Assembly: GCA_009746045.1 (NCBI GenBank)
Contig: RPFO01002252.1
Span: 64,001 to 124,899 of the forward strand
Source of the DNA: Mesostigma viride
Lineage: Eukaryota > Streptophyta > Mesostigmatophyceae > Mesostigmatales > Mesostigmataceae
Reading direction: 5' to 3'
DNA length: 60,899 nucleotides
The notes under the pieces are model-generated. The model did no database searches. It was not told the origin of the DNA and was given only the letters and a program-made list of their open reading frames with translations. This document shows, piece by piece, positions 47,336 to 56,403 of this stretch. Made by a program: the position numbers and the translations under genes. Within the stretch, counting starts at the first letter, position 1, and every line of letters starts with the position of its first letter.

Positions 47336-47960
47336 AGCTGAGAGAGAGAGAGAGTTAGATATCAGGTGCTAGTGAGAGCGAGGTGAGAGCCCCGTGGTCG
47401 TGCACCGGGTTTTATACCTTCCAGGCCGCCGGGCGGTTACAAGGTGCTGAATTAGCCACGTAGCCACTTTTCGGCCGTTACTGGGCCGCGGTCCACCACG
47501 GGGATATTTATTTGCGCGGCCACGCTGCCACAGGAGAACTTTCCGGCGGTTACTTTGTCCACGGGGACAGGGTTTTCGCGGCCACGCAGCCACGGGAAAA
47601 AATATCCGGCGGTTACGGAATCGGATAGTTACGGTTACGCCGCCGCGGAAAAAATCCCGTGGCCTTCCACGGTCTACTGGGACAAGATAGTTACGGTTAC
47701 GCTTCTAGAAGAAAAAAATCCCGTGGTCGCCAGTGTCCACGGGACACTTTTGCGCGGTTACGACGACGGTTACGGTTGCACGCGCCTATCTAGCGGCTCG
47801 TGGCTCGCCACGAAGCGATATGCGGACTTCAGCACTCGACCACGGGAGATCTCGTCAAGAAGTGGCAGCAAGGTATAAAAGGCGCCTCCCCACCTCGTCT
47901 CGCCACTCGCATCCCACTCGCTCAACGCACCCAACACTCTCCTCTCACACTTTCGCAGCT
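47336..47960. promoter_or_regulatory. Divergent promoter with two TATA boxes and a GGTTACG cluster
   Basis: TATAAAA lies on the minus strand at 47416-47410 and on the plus strand at 47874-47880, 75 and 81 bases from the respective ATGs. Between them GGTTAC or CGTTAC occurs about nine times (around 47435, 47476, 47547, 47612, 47627, 47634, 47690, 47755, 47770), often beside CCACGGG. Both leaders are CT-rich and end in GCT-ATGGC. The repeated motif is probably a binding site for a transcription activator. Confidence 0.55.
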
Positions 47961-49388
47961 ATGGCGGAATACCAAGGCCCCTCGGATCTCGCCATCCTCC
48001 TGTGCGAGCGGGATATCTTCCTCAAGCGCGAAGTTTTTCTGGCCAGAGGCGAGGCGCATTTCGGCGAGTACAAGAAGCCTATCCCTTTTCTCCTCTACGA
48101 GTACAGCGGGAGGCCTTCCACCGACAAGTTCAAGCGCCATCGCACCTCCCTTCACGGATTGAAGAAGGCTCGCAGCGTTTTCCAGAAGTCCGTGCAGCTC
48201 TTCAACGAGCCGCCCAAAATCCGCACCACGCCGACTCCGCGGGGTACCTTCATTACGTGGTCATGCGACGCCAAGAACTGGAACGACAAGATCGAGCTCG
48301 GCCTCAACGACGAGCTGGTGGAGAAGGCGCACATGCAGAGGGAGAAGACGATCGAGCTCCTCTGCGACACCACCAAAGAGATCTGCTGGAACGGCTTTAT
48401 GCACTCGAGGAGCGCCAAGGACGCCGAGAAGCTGGGCCAGAAGCTGGACATCAAGGAGCTGGTGCGCAGGAAGGACTTTTTCGACGAGAGGCGCATCTGG
48501 CTCGAGATGAGGGAGGCGGAAGACGCCAAGGTGGAGTTCAGGAACACTCCGTCGAGGTACTCCATCGATTGCGACGGGGGCAGGCCTTCCGCTTTGAAGT
48601 TCTTCCTGAACCACAACCCGAGGATGCACTCCAACCCCATCTGGATGCTTACCAAGTCCAGGATGGAATTCAACATGTCCGCGCCTTCGGAGGAGCAGCT
48701 CGACACCAGCGAGAGCATCAAGCCGGCGATCAAGAACATGGAGGAAGTCGTTCGCAGGCTGAGGGATATCCGGTTCAAGGTGCACATGCGGAATCCCTCC
48801 CGGGACCCGATGGAATCCGAGAGGATGGAGAAGGCCTCCGAGTGCGTCCCCAACTGGGTCTACAGTGGGTTCAGGGCCTTGCCCGCTTGGTGCCTGACCC
48901 CGGTGCTGGCGGAGATTCAGAAGGAGCGCGCTGCGATCCCCTCGGAGAAGAAGGTCATGTATGAGTTTCCGATCTACCAGGCGCGGTTGCAGGAGGAGTG
49001 CTTGGAGGAGCTGAGGGAGTATGAGAAGCACCCAGCAACGACGGAGGAGGAGGTCGCAGAAATGCGTGCCGCGCGCTTGATGCACAAGACCATGCAGCTG
49101 TCGAGGCTGTTTGAGCAGGAGGAGAGGGAGCTGCAGGAGGAGAGGAGGCAGAAGGAGAAGAAGGAGCGCGAGGAGAAGATGTTGCAGGAGGAGAGGAGGA
49201 AGGCAGAGGGCATTCCGTCCGCCTTCTGCATGTGGCGCCAGGAGGAGCAGGCGCCAGTGGTGCAGGCTGTGGAGCAGGCGCCGGTCGTGCAGATCACACA
49301 GATGATCCTGCGCAGCTCCTCGCGGAAACGCGGGGAGATGGAGAAGATGGTGACCCGTTCTCGCGCCAAGGTGGCCAGGGTTGTGTAA
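47961..49388 (+). CDS. Unknown protein with charged coiled-coil C-terminus, 475 residues
   Basis: ATG at 47961 (MAEYQGPSDLAILLCERDIF), 81 bases after a TATA box. Residues 1-330 look globular with LFNEPPKIRTTP, FITWSCDAKNWNDKI, WNGFMHSRSAKDAEKL, FFLNHNPRMHSNPIWML and CVPNWVYSGFRALPAW. From about residue 335 it becomes helical and very rich in Glu, Arg and Lys (EQEERELQEERRQKEKKERE), then ends with two QAPVVQ repeats and a basic tail. I do not recognise the family. GC-rich codon use matches the genes at 45-47 kb and 51 kb. The stop is followed by a hairpin and a T-rich motif. Confidence 0.6.
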   Translation: MAEYQGPSDLAILLCERDIFLKREVFLARGEAHFGEYKKPIPFLLYEYSGRPSTDKFKRHRTSLHGLKKARSVFQKSVQLFNEPPKIRTTPTPRGTFITWSCDAKNWNDKIELGLNDELVEKAHMQREKTIELLCDTTKEICWNGFMHSRSAKDAEKLGQKLDIKELVRRKDFFDERRIWLEMREAEDAKVEFRNTPSRYSIDCDGGRPSALKFFLNHNPRMHSNPIWMLTKSRMEFNMSAPSEEQLDTSESIKPAIKNMEEVVRRLRDIRFKVHMRNPSRDPMESERMEKASECVPNWVYSGFRALPAWCLTPVLAEIQKERAAIPSEKKVMYEFPIYQARLQEECLEELREYEKHPATTEEEVAEMRAARLMHKTMQLSRLFEQEERELQEERRQKEKKEREEKMLQEERRKAEGIPSAFCMWRQEEQAPVVQAVEQAPVVQITQMILRSSSRKRGEMEKMVTRSRAKVARVV

Positions 49389-49436
49389 ATTAGGATGTGG
49401 CCAAGGTGGCCAGGGTCGTGTACACACTTAGTCTAG

Positions 49437-49480
49437 CCCCGTGACGGGGTGTAATCTATCCTTTATTTTTTAATGAAAAA
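49437..49480 (+). terminator. 3-prime hairpin and T-rich motif after the 47961 gene
   Basis: CCCCGTGACGGGG (49437-49449) can form a 5-bp GC stem with a 3-nt loop; 49461-49480 reads CTTTATTTTTTAATGAAAA. The pair hairpin plus TTTTTAATGAA also follows the gene ending at 4293. Confidence 0.45.
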
Positions 49481-49565
49481 ACACAAGTCCAACAATGAGC
49501 CCAATCTCAACAATGAGTCACCCAAACTTTCGCGAAAAAACACAAGTCCTAAACAGCCTAGGTAG

Positions 49566-49665
49566 GTGACAGACGCAAGCATAGTCCACGGGAGTGACAG
49601 ATGCGAGCATAGTCCACGGGAGTGACAGATGCGAGCATAGTCCGGCAGGTGACGGATGCGAGAAG
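49566..49665. repeat. Tandem GTGACAGATGCGAGCATA motif, four copies
   Basis: GTGACAGACGCAAGCATA, two copies of GTGACAGATGCGAGCATA and GTGACGGATGCGAGAAG follow each other at roughly 30-bp steps, separated by GTCCACGGGA. Further single copies are at about 49832 and 50440, and at 5020 and 5166 beside the left viral fragment. Confidence 0.65.
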
Positions 49666-49679
49666 CGCGACGAGGCCCG

Positions 49680-50990
49680 CGGCAGTGTGGAGTGGAGATG
49701 GAGATAGTGGAGATTCATCTCCATACCCCCCCTCCCTTCTCCCAAAACTTTTCTGGCAGGAAATACTCACGCAAATTCCAATATTGTCCCGTGGAATCCT
49801 AACTGTCCAATTCCAAGTATTTTACGCGATGGTGACAGACGCCAGCACGGGGTGGAGATAGTGGAGATGGAGGTGGAGATAGGTACCTCCACCACTTTGA
49901 CCTTTGTGTTTCGAAAAGGAGAAGGATTTTGGAGGAAAGGAACAGCGGGATCGGTTCGGGGGAGTCTCTAGGATTCTGATAAACCGGGTTTCATGACAAG
50001 TTTCTCGGTGCTCGAGAGCCAGTCCTCGGGATTCCACGGAGTGGAGATAGTGGAGATAGTGGAGATGCATCTCCATACCCCCCCCTCCTTCCAAAAACTT
50101 TTTTGGCTGGAACGGAATGCAGTCTCTGCGCTGGCAGGTGCCGGGAAATGCTATGAATATACATAAAATTTTATGGGCAGCAGAGAGAAATAGTTGTAAA
50201 TATACAAAATTTTATGGGCAGCAGAGGGAAACTTTTATACTTCCCGTGGAATATATACAAAATTTTATGGGCAGCAGAGGGAAACTTTTATACTTCCCGT
50301 GGAATATATACAAAATTTTATGGGCAGCAGAGGGAAACTTTTATACTTCCCGTGGAATATATACAAAATTTTATGGGCAGCAGAGAGAAATAGTTGTAAA
50401 TATACAAAATTTTATGGGCAGCAGAGAGACAGTGCTTGGCGGCAGATGCGAGAACTCTGGTCCAGGAAAAAGTTTTTCAAGGGAGGGGGGGGTATGGAGA
50501 TGAATCTCCACTATCTCCACTATCTCCACTCTGTCGAATGCCGAGAATTCTCCCCACCCGGTGGGAACTGGGTCGAGAGAGGGGCGGGCACGGAAAGCCA
50601 GAGAGTCGCCTGATCGCATCCCGCTATCCGTTTCCTCCAAAAGCCTTCTCCTTTTCCAAACACAAAGGTCAAAGTCGTGGAGGTACCTATCTCCACCTCC
50701 ATCTCCACTATCTCCACTCCGTCACCGCCCGGGAAAGTTTTTCGAGAGGAGGGGGGGTATGGAGATGCATCTCCACTATCTCCACTATCTCCACCGCCCG
50801 CGCACCCTCTTATGCTGTCACGCGTCACCATCGCGTAAAATACTTATAATTGGACAGTTAGGATTCCACGGGACAATTTGGAATTTGCATGAGTATTTCC
50901 TGCCAGAAAAGTTTTGGGAGAAGGGAGGGGGGGTATGGAGATGCATCTCCACTATCTCCACTATCTCCACCCCCTATGCCAGAATTAGAG
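49680..50990. repeat. Large imperfect inverted repeat flanking a symmetric direct-repeat array
   Basis: Left arm about 49680-50110, right arm about 50450-50990. The outer 150 bp pair almost perfectly (left CTTTTCTGGCAGGAAATACT and right AGTATTTCCTGCCAGAAAAG), as do an inner block (left GGAGATAGGTACCTCCAC, CTTTGACCTTTGTGTTT) and the pieces with GGAGATAGTGGAGATGCATC and CATACCCCCCCTCC. The loop 50111-50449 carries the array listed next. No gene is seen across 49389-51105. Such a structure could be a replication origin, a genome-end hairpin or a recombination product. Confidence 0.8.
50165..50426 (+). repeat. Six copies of AAAATTTTATGGGCAGCAG with mirror-symmetric spacing
   Basis: The core starts at 50165, 50206, 50259, 50312, 50365 and 50406, so spacings are 41, 53, 53, 53, 41. 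Short units continue with AGAAATAGTTGTAAATATAC, long ones with GGAAACTTTTATACTTCCCG and TGGAATATATAC. The core starts with an 8-bp AAAATTTT palindrome. Such iterons are typical of protein-bound replication origins. Confidence 0.8.
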
Positions 50991-51105
50991 GAGACTCATT
51001 GTGGGCACGCATGTTTGAGACACAAGTCGAGTTTGCATTAAAAATAGGATTACGAGTTTAATAAATAGGAGAGAGGGGCTGACAGAGGTCTATTCCCCAC
51101 AGTAT

Positions 51106-51849
51106 TCACAGTTTGACAGAGGCGGCCATGTCGTGCAGGCTCTTGCACGGATCGAAGCTGGCATCCAAGTCCAGATCGTCAAAGTTGCAGCCGAAGAACG
51201 TGTCATCCACGTCCAGATCCTGGCGGGGGGACTTGCTCCCCACCTCCTCCTCCTCCTCGGAGGAGGTGTAAGAGTACGAGGGGACGGAGCCTTCGAAATC
51301 GCTCATCTCGTGATCGGAAGGAGCCTGCTCCTCCTCCTCCTCCTGCTCCTCCTCCTCGACTTGGTCGACAGAAACGGGGGCCTCGCGATTTTCCCTGTCC
51401 ATCCGGGCCAAACGGGCATTCTCCAGCTCGCGAGCGGCGTTTTCGCGGCCCAAAATCTCGTCGCGAGTCACCACCCAGGCGGCAAGCGGGTTGCCGCGAG
51501 AGAAATCGGAGCACCGCATGGAGAGTCTGGGCAGATCCTTGACTCTGGCGCCCATCCCGTCGTGCGGAGGCTTGAAATCGCGGCGGCGGCGGGAGGGAAC
51601 GCACACCTTCTTGGGGGCGGGGAAGTTCTCGTCACGGGGCGTTTCGAAGAGCCCCATTTCGTGCTTCATCCGCTGCCATAGCTCCTCCTCGATCCTCTGC
51701 TTCTCGGCCTTGTTGCGCTTTGCGTTGGCGAGGCGTTTGGAGCGGCACTTGGAACAGCGACTCGTGCGCTTGCAACCGCGCTTGGGGAGGAACTCGTCGC
51801 TGTCCTTCGGGAAACGCAGGCCGCAATCGCGGCAGGCCGCAGTCGCCAT
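51106..51849 (-). CDS. Zinc-binding, acidic-tailed protein, 247 residues
   Basis: ATG at 51849 (MATAACRDCGLRFPKDSDEF), 73 bases after a TATA box. The N-terminal 40 residues hold ACRDCGLRF and GCKRTSRCSKCRSKR, a four- to five-Cys zinc module followed by a basic helix; such modules are found in HNH-type and transcription-related proteins, but no HNH residues follow. The C-terminal third is very acidic (QVEEEEQEEEEEQAPSDHE, YTSSEEEEE), as in transcription activators. A DNA-binding regulator is possible but unproven. GC-rich codons; promoter shared in style with the 45-49 kb genes. Confidence 0.6.
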   Translation of the reverse strand: MATAACRDCGLRFPKDSDEFLPKRGCKRTSRCSKCRSKRLANAKRNKAEKQRIEEELWQRMKHEMGLFETPRDENFPAPKKVCVPSRRRRDFKPPHDGMGARVKDLPRLSMRCSDFSRGNPLAAWVVTRDEILGRENAARELENARLARMDRENREAPVSVDQVEEEEQEEEEEQAPSDHEMSDFEGSVPSYSYTSSEEEEEVGSKSPRQDLDVDDTFFGCNFDDLDLDASFDPCKSLHDMAASVKL

Positions 51850-52135
51850 GGCAGGAAATGGAAAGGGTTCGAGAGCGTGAGAGAGAGAGCGAGAGTGCGT
51901 GCGACGAGGAGGGCGGCGGGGTTTTATACCCGCGCGGTGCTCGCCTCGCCGCGTGAAAAAATTACGCGGTCGGCGGTTAGGTTCCGTTACGTGTCCGTGG
52001 ACATTTATTCTGGCGCGAGACGCGCCACGTCTCCTCCGAAAACCGTTACATCCCCGTGCCGGGCCGCGGTTACGGACGGACTAGACGGCGGTTACGCGCC
52101 GACCGCCAGCCGTTACGGTACCACGGGCCGACCAG
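51850..52135 (-). promoter_or_regulatory. Promoter of the 51849 gene: TATA box and CGTTAC/GGTTAC cluster
   Basis: TATAAAA lies on the minus strand at 51928-51922. Upstream, CGTTACG, CGTTACA, GGTTACGG, GGTTACGC and CGTTACGG occur between about 51985 and 52120, in plus orientation. The leader between TATA and ATG is a GAGAG/CTCTC run, as in the neighbouring genes. Confidence 0.5.
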
Positions 52136-52209
52136 CGGGCCACGGGACGACCCAGAGACGGTACACCGCAGGGACCCAGGAGGGGGCCCTGGGAGGGACC
52201 CAAGGGGGG

Positions 52210-53964
52210 CTATTTTTTGCAGGTGGCGCGTTTTCGAGTTCGCGCGTTTTTACGCACTCGTTTTTGGCCAGCCGGCGCATCGTGAAATTCGTCGTCACTG
52301 CTGTCGCTTACTTGTTTTTCCTTCGCGTCCTCGTAACCATCCGTCCCTGTATACTCGATATCATCCAGTCTGCCGCCGGATAAAGGGTACCAAAACTCTT
52401 CGCCGTGCTTCTCTTTCATGGTTTCCGCCGGAATGGTTTTATTCCGCTCTTGTCTGCGCGCTTTCAATTCTTCGGCTAATTCTGGTACCCCCCACTTCTT
52501 CTCTTCGGCTACCTTATATTCGCGTTCTTCTTGCTGGAAGGCTTTTGTGGACGCTTTGTTTTTGCGAGCGGGATCAAAATACATCCTCATTCGCGCTTCT
52601 CGCCTATCCTTTTCCATTTGTTCGCGAGTTTCTCGTCTGCTGCTTTTGAAAACTCCGTGGTTCAAAGTTCCTAGATAAAGTTGGTTTAGTTTTTCAAACA
52701 CAGGACCGTGATGTTCGTACTTAAAATCTTTATCTCGGTTTCCGTCCCTGTCTCTCGTGTTTGTTTGGATCGTGTGCACCATCTCGTGAGCCATTATTCG
52801 CGCCAAAACCTCCATTTGTGATTCAGGTAGTATACTATCTTGATAGGTCTTGTCTTTCGGGTTTTCAGGTGCAAATGATTTCAAGAAAGCTTTCTTGTTC
52901 AAAGCGATATATTTGCCATCGTTCATGTTGATTGCCCAGTGGTCTCCTTTACCAGATGCTTGTATGATATGCTTATTCAGACTCTCTGGTTCAAACTGGA
53001 AAGCGACATCTTTCATGGGAAACCCCCCCCAAACATGTGTTTGTTTAGCACGTGAGCAGTTATATCAATATCATCGTCGTTAATGTCGAGTTTCCCGTTC
53101 TTCACGAGGCCGTCACGATTTTTTTTTAACCTCTCTTCCATTTCTCTCACGACATTTTTCATTGGGATTCGAAGATCGTCAAGGGTTTTCAGAGAATGGT
53201 CTACTTTTAGGAACGTGTCCGATGAAGGCGAACGGTTGAAATGGGCTCCTCTGCGACGGGTTCGTCGTAAAGACTTCTCCCTTCCCGTTCCAGCTGCTTC
53301 AAATACTCGTCCCTGCCACGTATGAACTCTTCTCGGTTTTGAAACGGATATTCATGCGGAAGAAGCCCAGCTGTCGCATTTTCGAAATACTCGACGTTCG
53401 GATCCGGCTCTTCAAAACGTTTCGTTTTGGGTTAAACCACGTCTTTATGTCGTTAGGCTCTCTTTCCCGCTCCATAAACATGCGTGTGTCGATTTTATCT
53501 TGTAACATTCGGTTACCGTCGAGGAGGTAGTTCTTCCGATCAAGTTTGTCATACAACGGGCTTATTGTTCTCAGCTGTTTTATCAATGCCATTGATTCGG
53601 GCGATAACCTAAATGGATTTGTTGGAATTTCGGATAACTTTCTTAAGGGCTCTTTCACCTCTTGCTGCTTTATTTTTAGCAACCCCTTCATTCCTGCCTG
53701 CATCACGCGCGGGTCGATCATTGGCTGTCCCGCCTGTTTCGCGATTTTGCGAGCGATGTCGGTCGGGATTCTATCCCACACGCCCGGGGCGAGAGGCGGG
53801 CCATCTTCGAGAGCTATCTTTCTCGATTGCGCTGTAGTCTTAGCTCGATGCGTGTTCCTTCTTCTCGCGGAACAAGCCAGATGAGTAGCGCAAGATTTGC
53901 AGCCGCGAGCAGCGGTTAGGAGACACTGTCTGCCATCTTTCGTTTTTCTAAAACAGCGAGGCAT
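52210..53964 (-). pseudogene. Zinc-module plus SprT-like metalloprotease, broken by three frameshifts
   Basis: The N-terminus (ATG 53964) is MPRCFRKTKDGRQCLLTAAR with a Cys/Cys...Cys/His module shared by other genes here; this frame is open to 53299 but the sensible text shifts frame near 53340 (REEFIRGRDEYLKQLERE), again near 53245 (DTFLKVDHSLKTLDDLRIPM), and a third time at an 8-G run near 53027-53034. There HVLNKHMFGGGF runs straight into the next ORF (MKDVAFQFEPESLNKHI), as in the start of SprT domains. The protease then shows MAHEMVHTIQ (HExxH), and HHGPVFEKLNQL as the third metal-ligand region. The C-terminus is basic. SprT/Spartan-type enzymes cleave DNA-bound proteins. Without the breaks it would be about 580 residues. 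Confidence 0.65.
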
Positions 53965-54026
53965 TTACTTGTAGTTATAAAATGATGAAAAAATGCGTGC
54001 ATGAAAAATAATGAAATTTTTTTATT

Positions 54027-54870
54027 ATGGATAATACGTCACAAATGCCTTTTGCCTTATGTTTTCTGGTTTCCAAAGCGTTTTACACGTCTCAGATCTG
54101 GAAAGAATGGCTCGGAGGTGTGCCGCGTGACATGATACGAGTGTTCGTTCACGATTCCGCATTTGCTGGGGTCGAAGAAAAGCGTCTGTTTGAATGGATC
54201 GCAGATGTTGAAGCCACGCGCGTGTCTAGAATCAAAACAAAGTGGTCTCACCCTTCCGTGCTTACAGCAGAGAGCAATCTTTTTGACGCCGCATTCAGTT
54301 ACGAAGACGTCACGCATGCAGGACTTGTTAGCGAAAACACGGTGCCGTGCGTCTCACCAAACGATATGATGCAATGGTGCCAGTCTGTGAAAGGCGTTTC
54401 TTTTTTCAGTCCATGGGACCCGGACATCGTTCACATAAGCGCCAGATCCAAAAAGATCTTAAAATCCGTGGGCTGTTCGACCGTCATGTTTTCAAACCAG
54501 TTCTGTTTTCTGGCCAAGAAACATTACGAGTCGATACGCCCGGCTCTCGAAAAATGTATCCTCGCATACGGCGACAAATTTACCACGGACTCGTTTGGTC
54601 CTGACGAGTTCGTGATCTCGACACTCGTCGACAACATCGTAGGACCCCAAGCGTGGAAAGAATGCGCTTTTGTTCTTATGGAGGAAGACAGCGAAACTCC
54701 ATGCAAAATGGTTTGACGAGCGATGGGCAGCGCAAAACCTTTTTACGATCTGCAAAGACGCTCAAAAATCTATTCGAAACGGAAACATCCCAATGTGTTG
54801 CGCCGTGAGGAAGTTGAGAGACACGACTACGCTGCGTCAGACTCTGAGACGGGCAGGCGTTCTTCCATAG
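54027..54870 (+). pseudogene. Core-2/I-branching-like glycosyltransferase (GT14), frameshifted near its end
   Basis: ATG at 54027 after an AT-rich leader. The start MPFALCFLVSKAFYTSQIWKEWL followed by MIRVFVHDSAF is the typical entry of GT14/DUF266 enzymes. Later come HPSVLTAESNLFDAAF, SENTVPCVSPNDM, SKKILKSVGCSTVMFSNQFCFL and FGPDEFVISTLVDNIVG, corresponding to the substrate-binding and acidic motifs of the family. The first frame ends at 54716; a likely continuation (WFDERWAAQNLFTICKDAQK and onward) is in another frame to TAG at 54868-54870. Family enzymes add sugars to glycans; several giant viruses carry one. It is divergently placed from the protease gene. Confidence 0.65.
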
Positions 54871-55081
54871 CGTCGAACGACTCTTTCTGGGACGAACTTC
54901 GGCGCCATTCATCGTACCGCCTTTCGAAATCCTCCAAATCTCGGGGCTCGAGTTTCGAGTCGCAGGGGACGGAAGCGAAAAGCTGCTTCCATGATTTGTC
55001 GAAAACGACTTGGTAATTGGCGTCCTCGCGAGTCATTTCGGAAGGAGGCGAGGTTGTTTCTCTCAAGCGGTATATGTACAA
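54827..55081 (-). CDS. Small acidic protein, 84 residues
   Basis: ATG at 55081 (MYIYRLRETTSPPSEMTRED). It is hydrophilic, with FERRYDEWRRSSSQKESF and an acidic end; its 3-prime end overlaps by 44 bases the end of the convergent glycosyltransferase gene. A later ATG (MTREDANYQ) is also possible. No family is recognised; moderate support from composition only. Confidence 0.35.
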   Translation of the reverse strand: MYIYRLRETTSPPSEMTREDANYQVVFDKSWKQLFASVPCDSKLEPRDLEDFERRYDEWRRSSSQKESFDAMEERLPVSESDAA

Positions 55082-55169
55082 ACGCGGATGATGTCAAGGA
55101 GGAAAATATCTGCCTCGTGACATCATCCGGTTTGTAACGACAACTCGGTTTGTAACCGATTTCGAGAAA

Positions 55170-55222
55170 CAAAACGTATAAAAAAGGGGTCGCAAGCGTC
55201 ACAAAGGCACCGGTTTTCGACA
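55170..55222 (+). promoter_or_regulatory. TATA box before the F-box gene
   Basis: CGTATAAAAAAGGGG at about 55176-55190 stands 35-45 bases before the ATG at 55223. Similar TATA-like sequences close to the ATG occur before the genes at 56124 (GGTATATAGG) and 60073 (GTATGTATAAAAAGG). Confidence 0.45.
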
Positions 55223-56010
55223 ATGGAAGCCACGTACGAGACCTTCCACCCGAAGTCTTGACTCAAATCGTGAAAGAGTCTTGGCCTTACGGGTGCGCCA
55301 TCAACAAAGCCACCCAACGCGAATACGACGTCGTTGCAGTCGCGAAAAAAGAAGAATTGAGCAAAAAGTTTCGCGTGAACGACCTTTTTCTTACCATCGG
55401 AACGGATCTCTCGGTCCGAGAAAACGAAGAAGCCGATCTGAACTGGCTTAATCCGAAGCTCGCCGAAAGGACCGACGAGCAACTGCGAGGCGTGATGAAA
55501 GCATTGTCTTTGGAGCGCATCGAGGAATGCGAGGACGCCGTGTACACTCCGCATCACGTCAAAGTGATAAAACTCTTCGCGCTCTGTCGCGACTTGAAAG
55601 AAGGCGTCGAAAACATCATGGACCTGCACATCTCCAATCGACCTACGACAGGATCGAGTTTCGTTTGTTCGATGTTGCGAGCAAGACCAGTCCTTTCACG
55701 GTCCGAGCGAGCAGTTTCATGACCAAGTTTTACAACCAACTACAGGCCCAGGAGGAGCGGGCCGGGAGATCGACGACGAGCGAGCACTGGAATTGGAACG
55801 GGTGGTGGTCTCGCTGCCTTGAAAAACATTGCGAAAACTACCGAAACGTGGGGTGTTGTCGTAGAGAGAGCGTTCGGTTTCGTGAGGCCACATAACGATT
55901 GCGCGGGAAGGTTCTACGGTGGTTATCAAAGGAGGAAGAGGCGCATCGCGCAGAGGATGCGTGTACAGTTTCATCGAGTGGCGGATCTTTCTGCCGCGTT
56001 TCTGTCTTAA
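55223..56010 (+). pseudogene. F-box-like protein, broken by three frameshifts
   Basis: ATG at 55223 (MEATY) is followed after one frame change by RDLPPEVLTQIVKESW, an F-box core (LPxEVLxxIV). The frame at 55258-55722 then reads plausibly to about 55645 (MDLHISNRPT), the next piece (YDRIEFRLFDVASKTSPF and onward) is in another frame to about 55800, and a C-terminal piece (NIAKTTETWGVVVERAFGF) in a third to TAA at 56008-56010. The whole would be about 260 residues. F-box proteins recruit targets to SCF ubiquitin ligases; viral copies redirect the host system. Confidence 0.5.
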
Positions 56011-56123
56011 TAACCAATCTTTAAATTTTGATCACACCGCTTTCGAGCGGAATTGCACACAACTGGTCTCATTGACATCCAATAGTTGTAAATAAATAAA
56101 TTGTTGTTTGAGGGTATATAGGA

Positions 56124-56366
56124 ATGACAACAGCGTGCGGCCACAAGCTGAAGTCTGGCGGCCATTGTCGCATAAAGGTGAAAGGCGCCAAGAAATGCCG
56201 GTTTCATGCAAAAAAACATGTCGTGCGCGGACCAAATGTTTCTGGACCAAATGAAATCGAAACTTGGGAAGAGTATATAATACGGACCACAGAAGCGGAT
56301 CGAAACCAGGCCGAGAAGAGAAAAAATTCGACACAAGGCGGTAACGCTAGTAAGAAACAGAAATGA
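56124..56366 (+). CDS. Short zinc-module protein, 80 residues
   Basis: ATG at 56124, nine bases after a TATATAGG box. The first 35 residues are the module MTTACGHKLKSGGHCRIKVK followed by GAKKCRFHAKKH, with ligands C-x7-C-x8-C-x2-H when aligned with its paralogues. The rest is polar and basic, ending NASKKQK. The 3-prime 60 bases recur at 58141-58200, upstream of another family member, showing local duplication. It is the shortest and apparently complete member of the family. Confidence 0.6.
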   Translation: MTTACGHKLKSGGHCRIKVKGAKKCRFHAKKHVVRGPNVSGPNEIETWEEYIIRTTEADRNQAEKRKNSTQGGNASKKQK

Positions 56367-56372
56367 TCGTAT

Positions 56373-56403
56373 ATTTTTTCTGGTTTGGTTCGTATATGGT
56401 GAA
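56373..56403 (+). promoter_or_regulatory. Conserved upstream box, copy 1
   Basis: TTTTTTCTGG, TTTGG, TTCGTATATGG and GAA precede the ATG at 56404. Copies 2 and 3 stand before the paralogues at 57496 and 58238. Confidence 0.5.

Noticed and set aside
48261-49427. 388-residue minus-strand ORF and 320-residue plus-frame ORF over the 47961 gene
   Set aside because: They are shadows of the GC-rich gene in other frames; only the 47961 frame has a TATA box, leader and 3-prime signals and balanced composition.
50117-50503. 128-residue ORF with repeated YIQNFMGSRGK
   Set aside because: It is generated by the iteron array; the repetition has no independent coding support.
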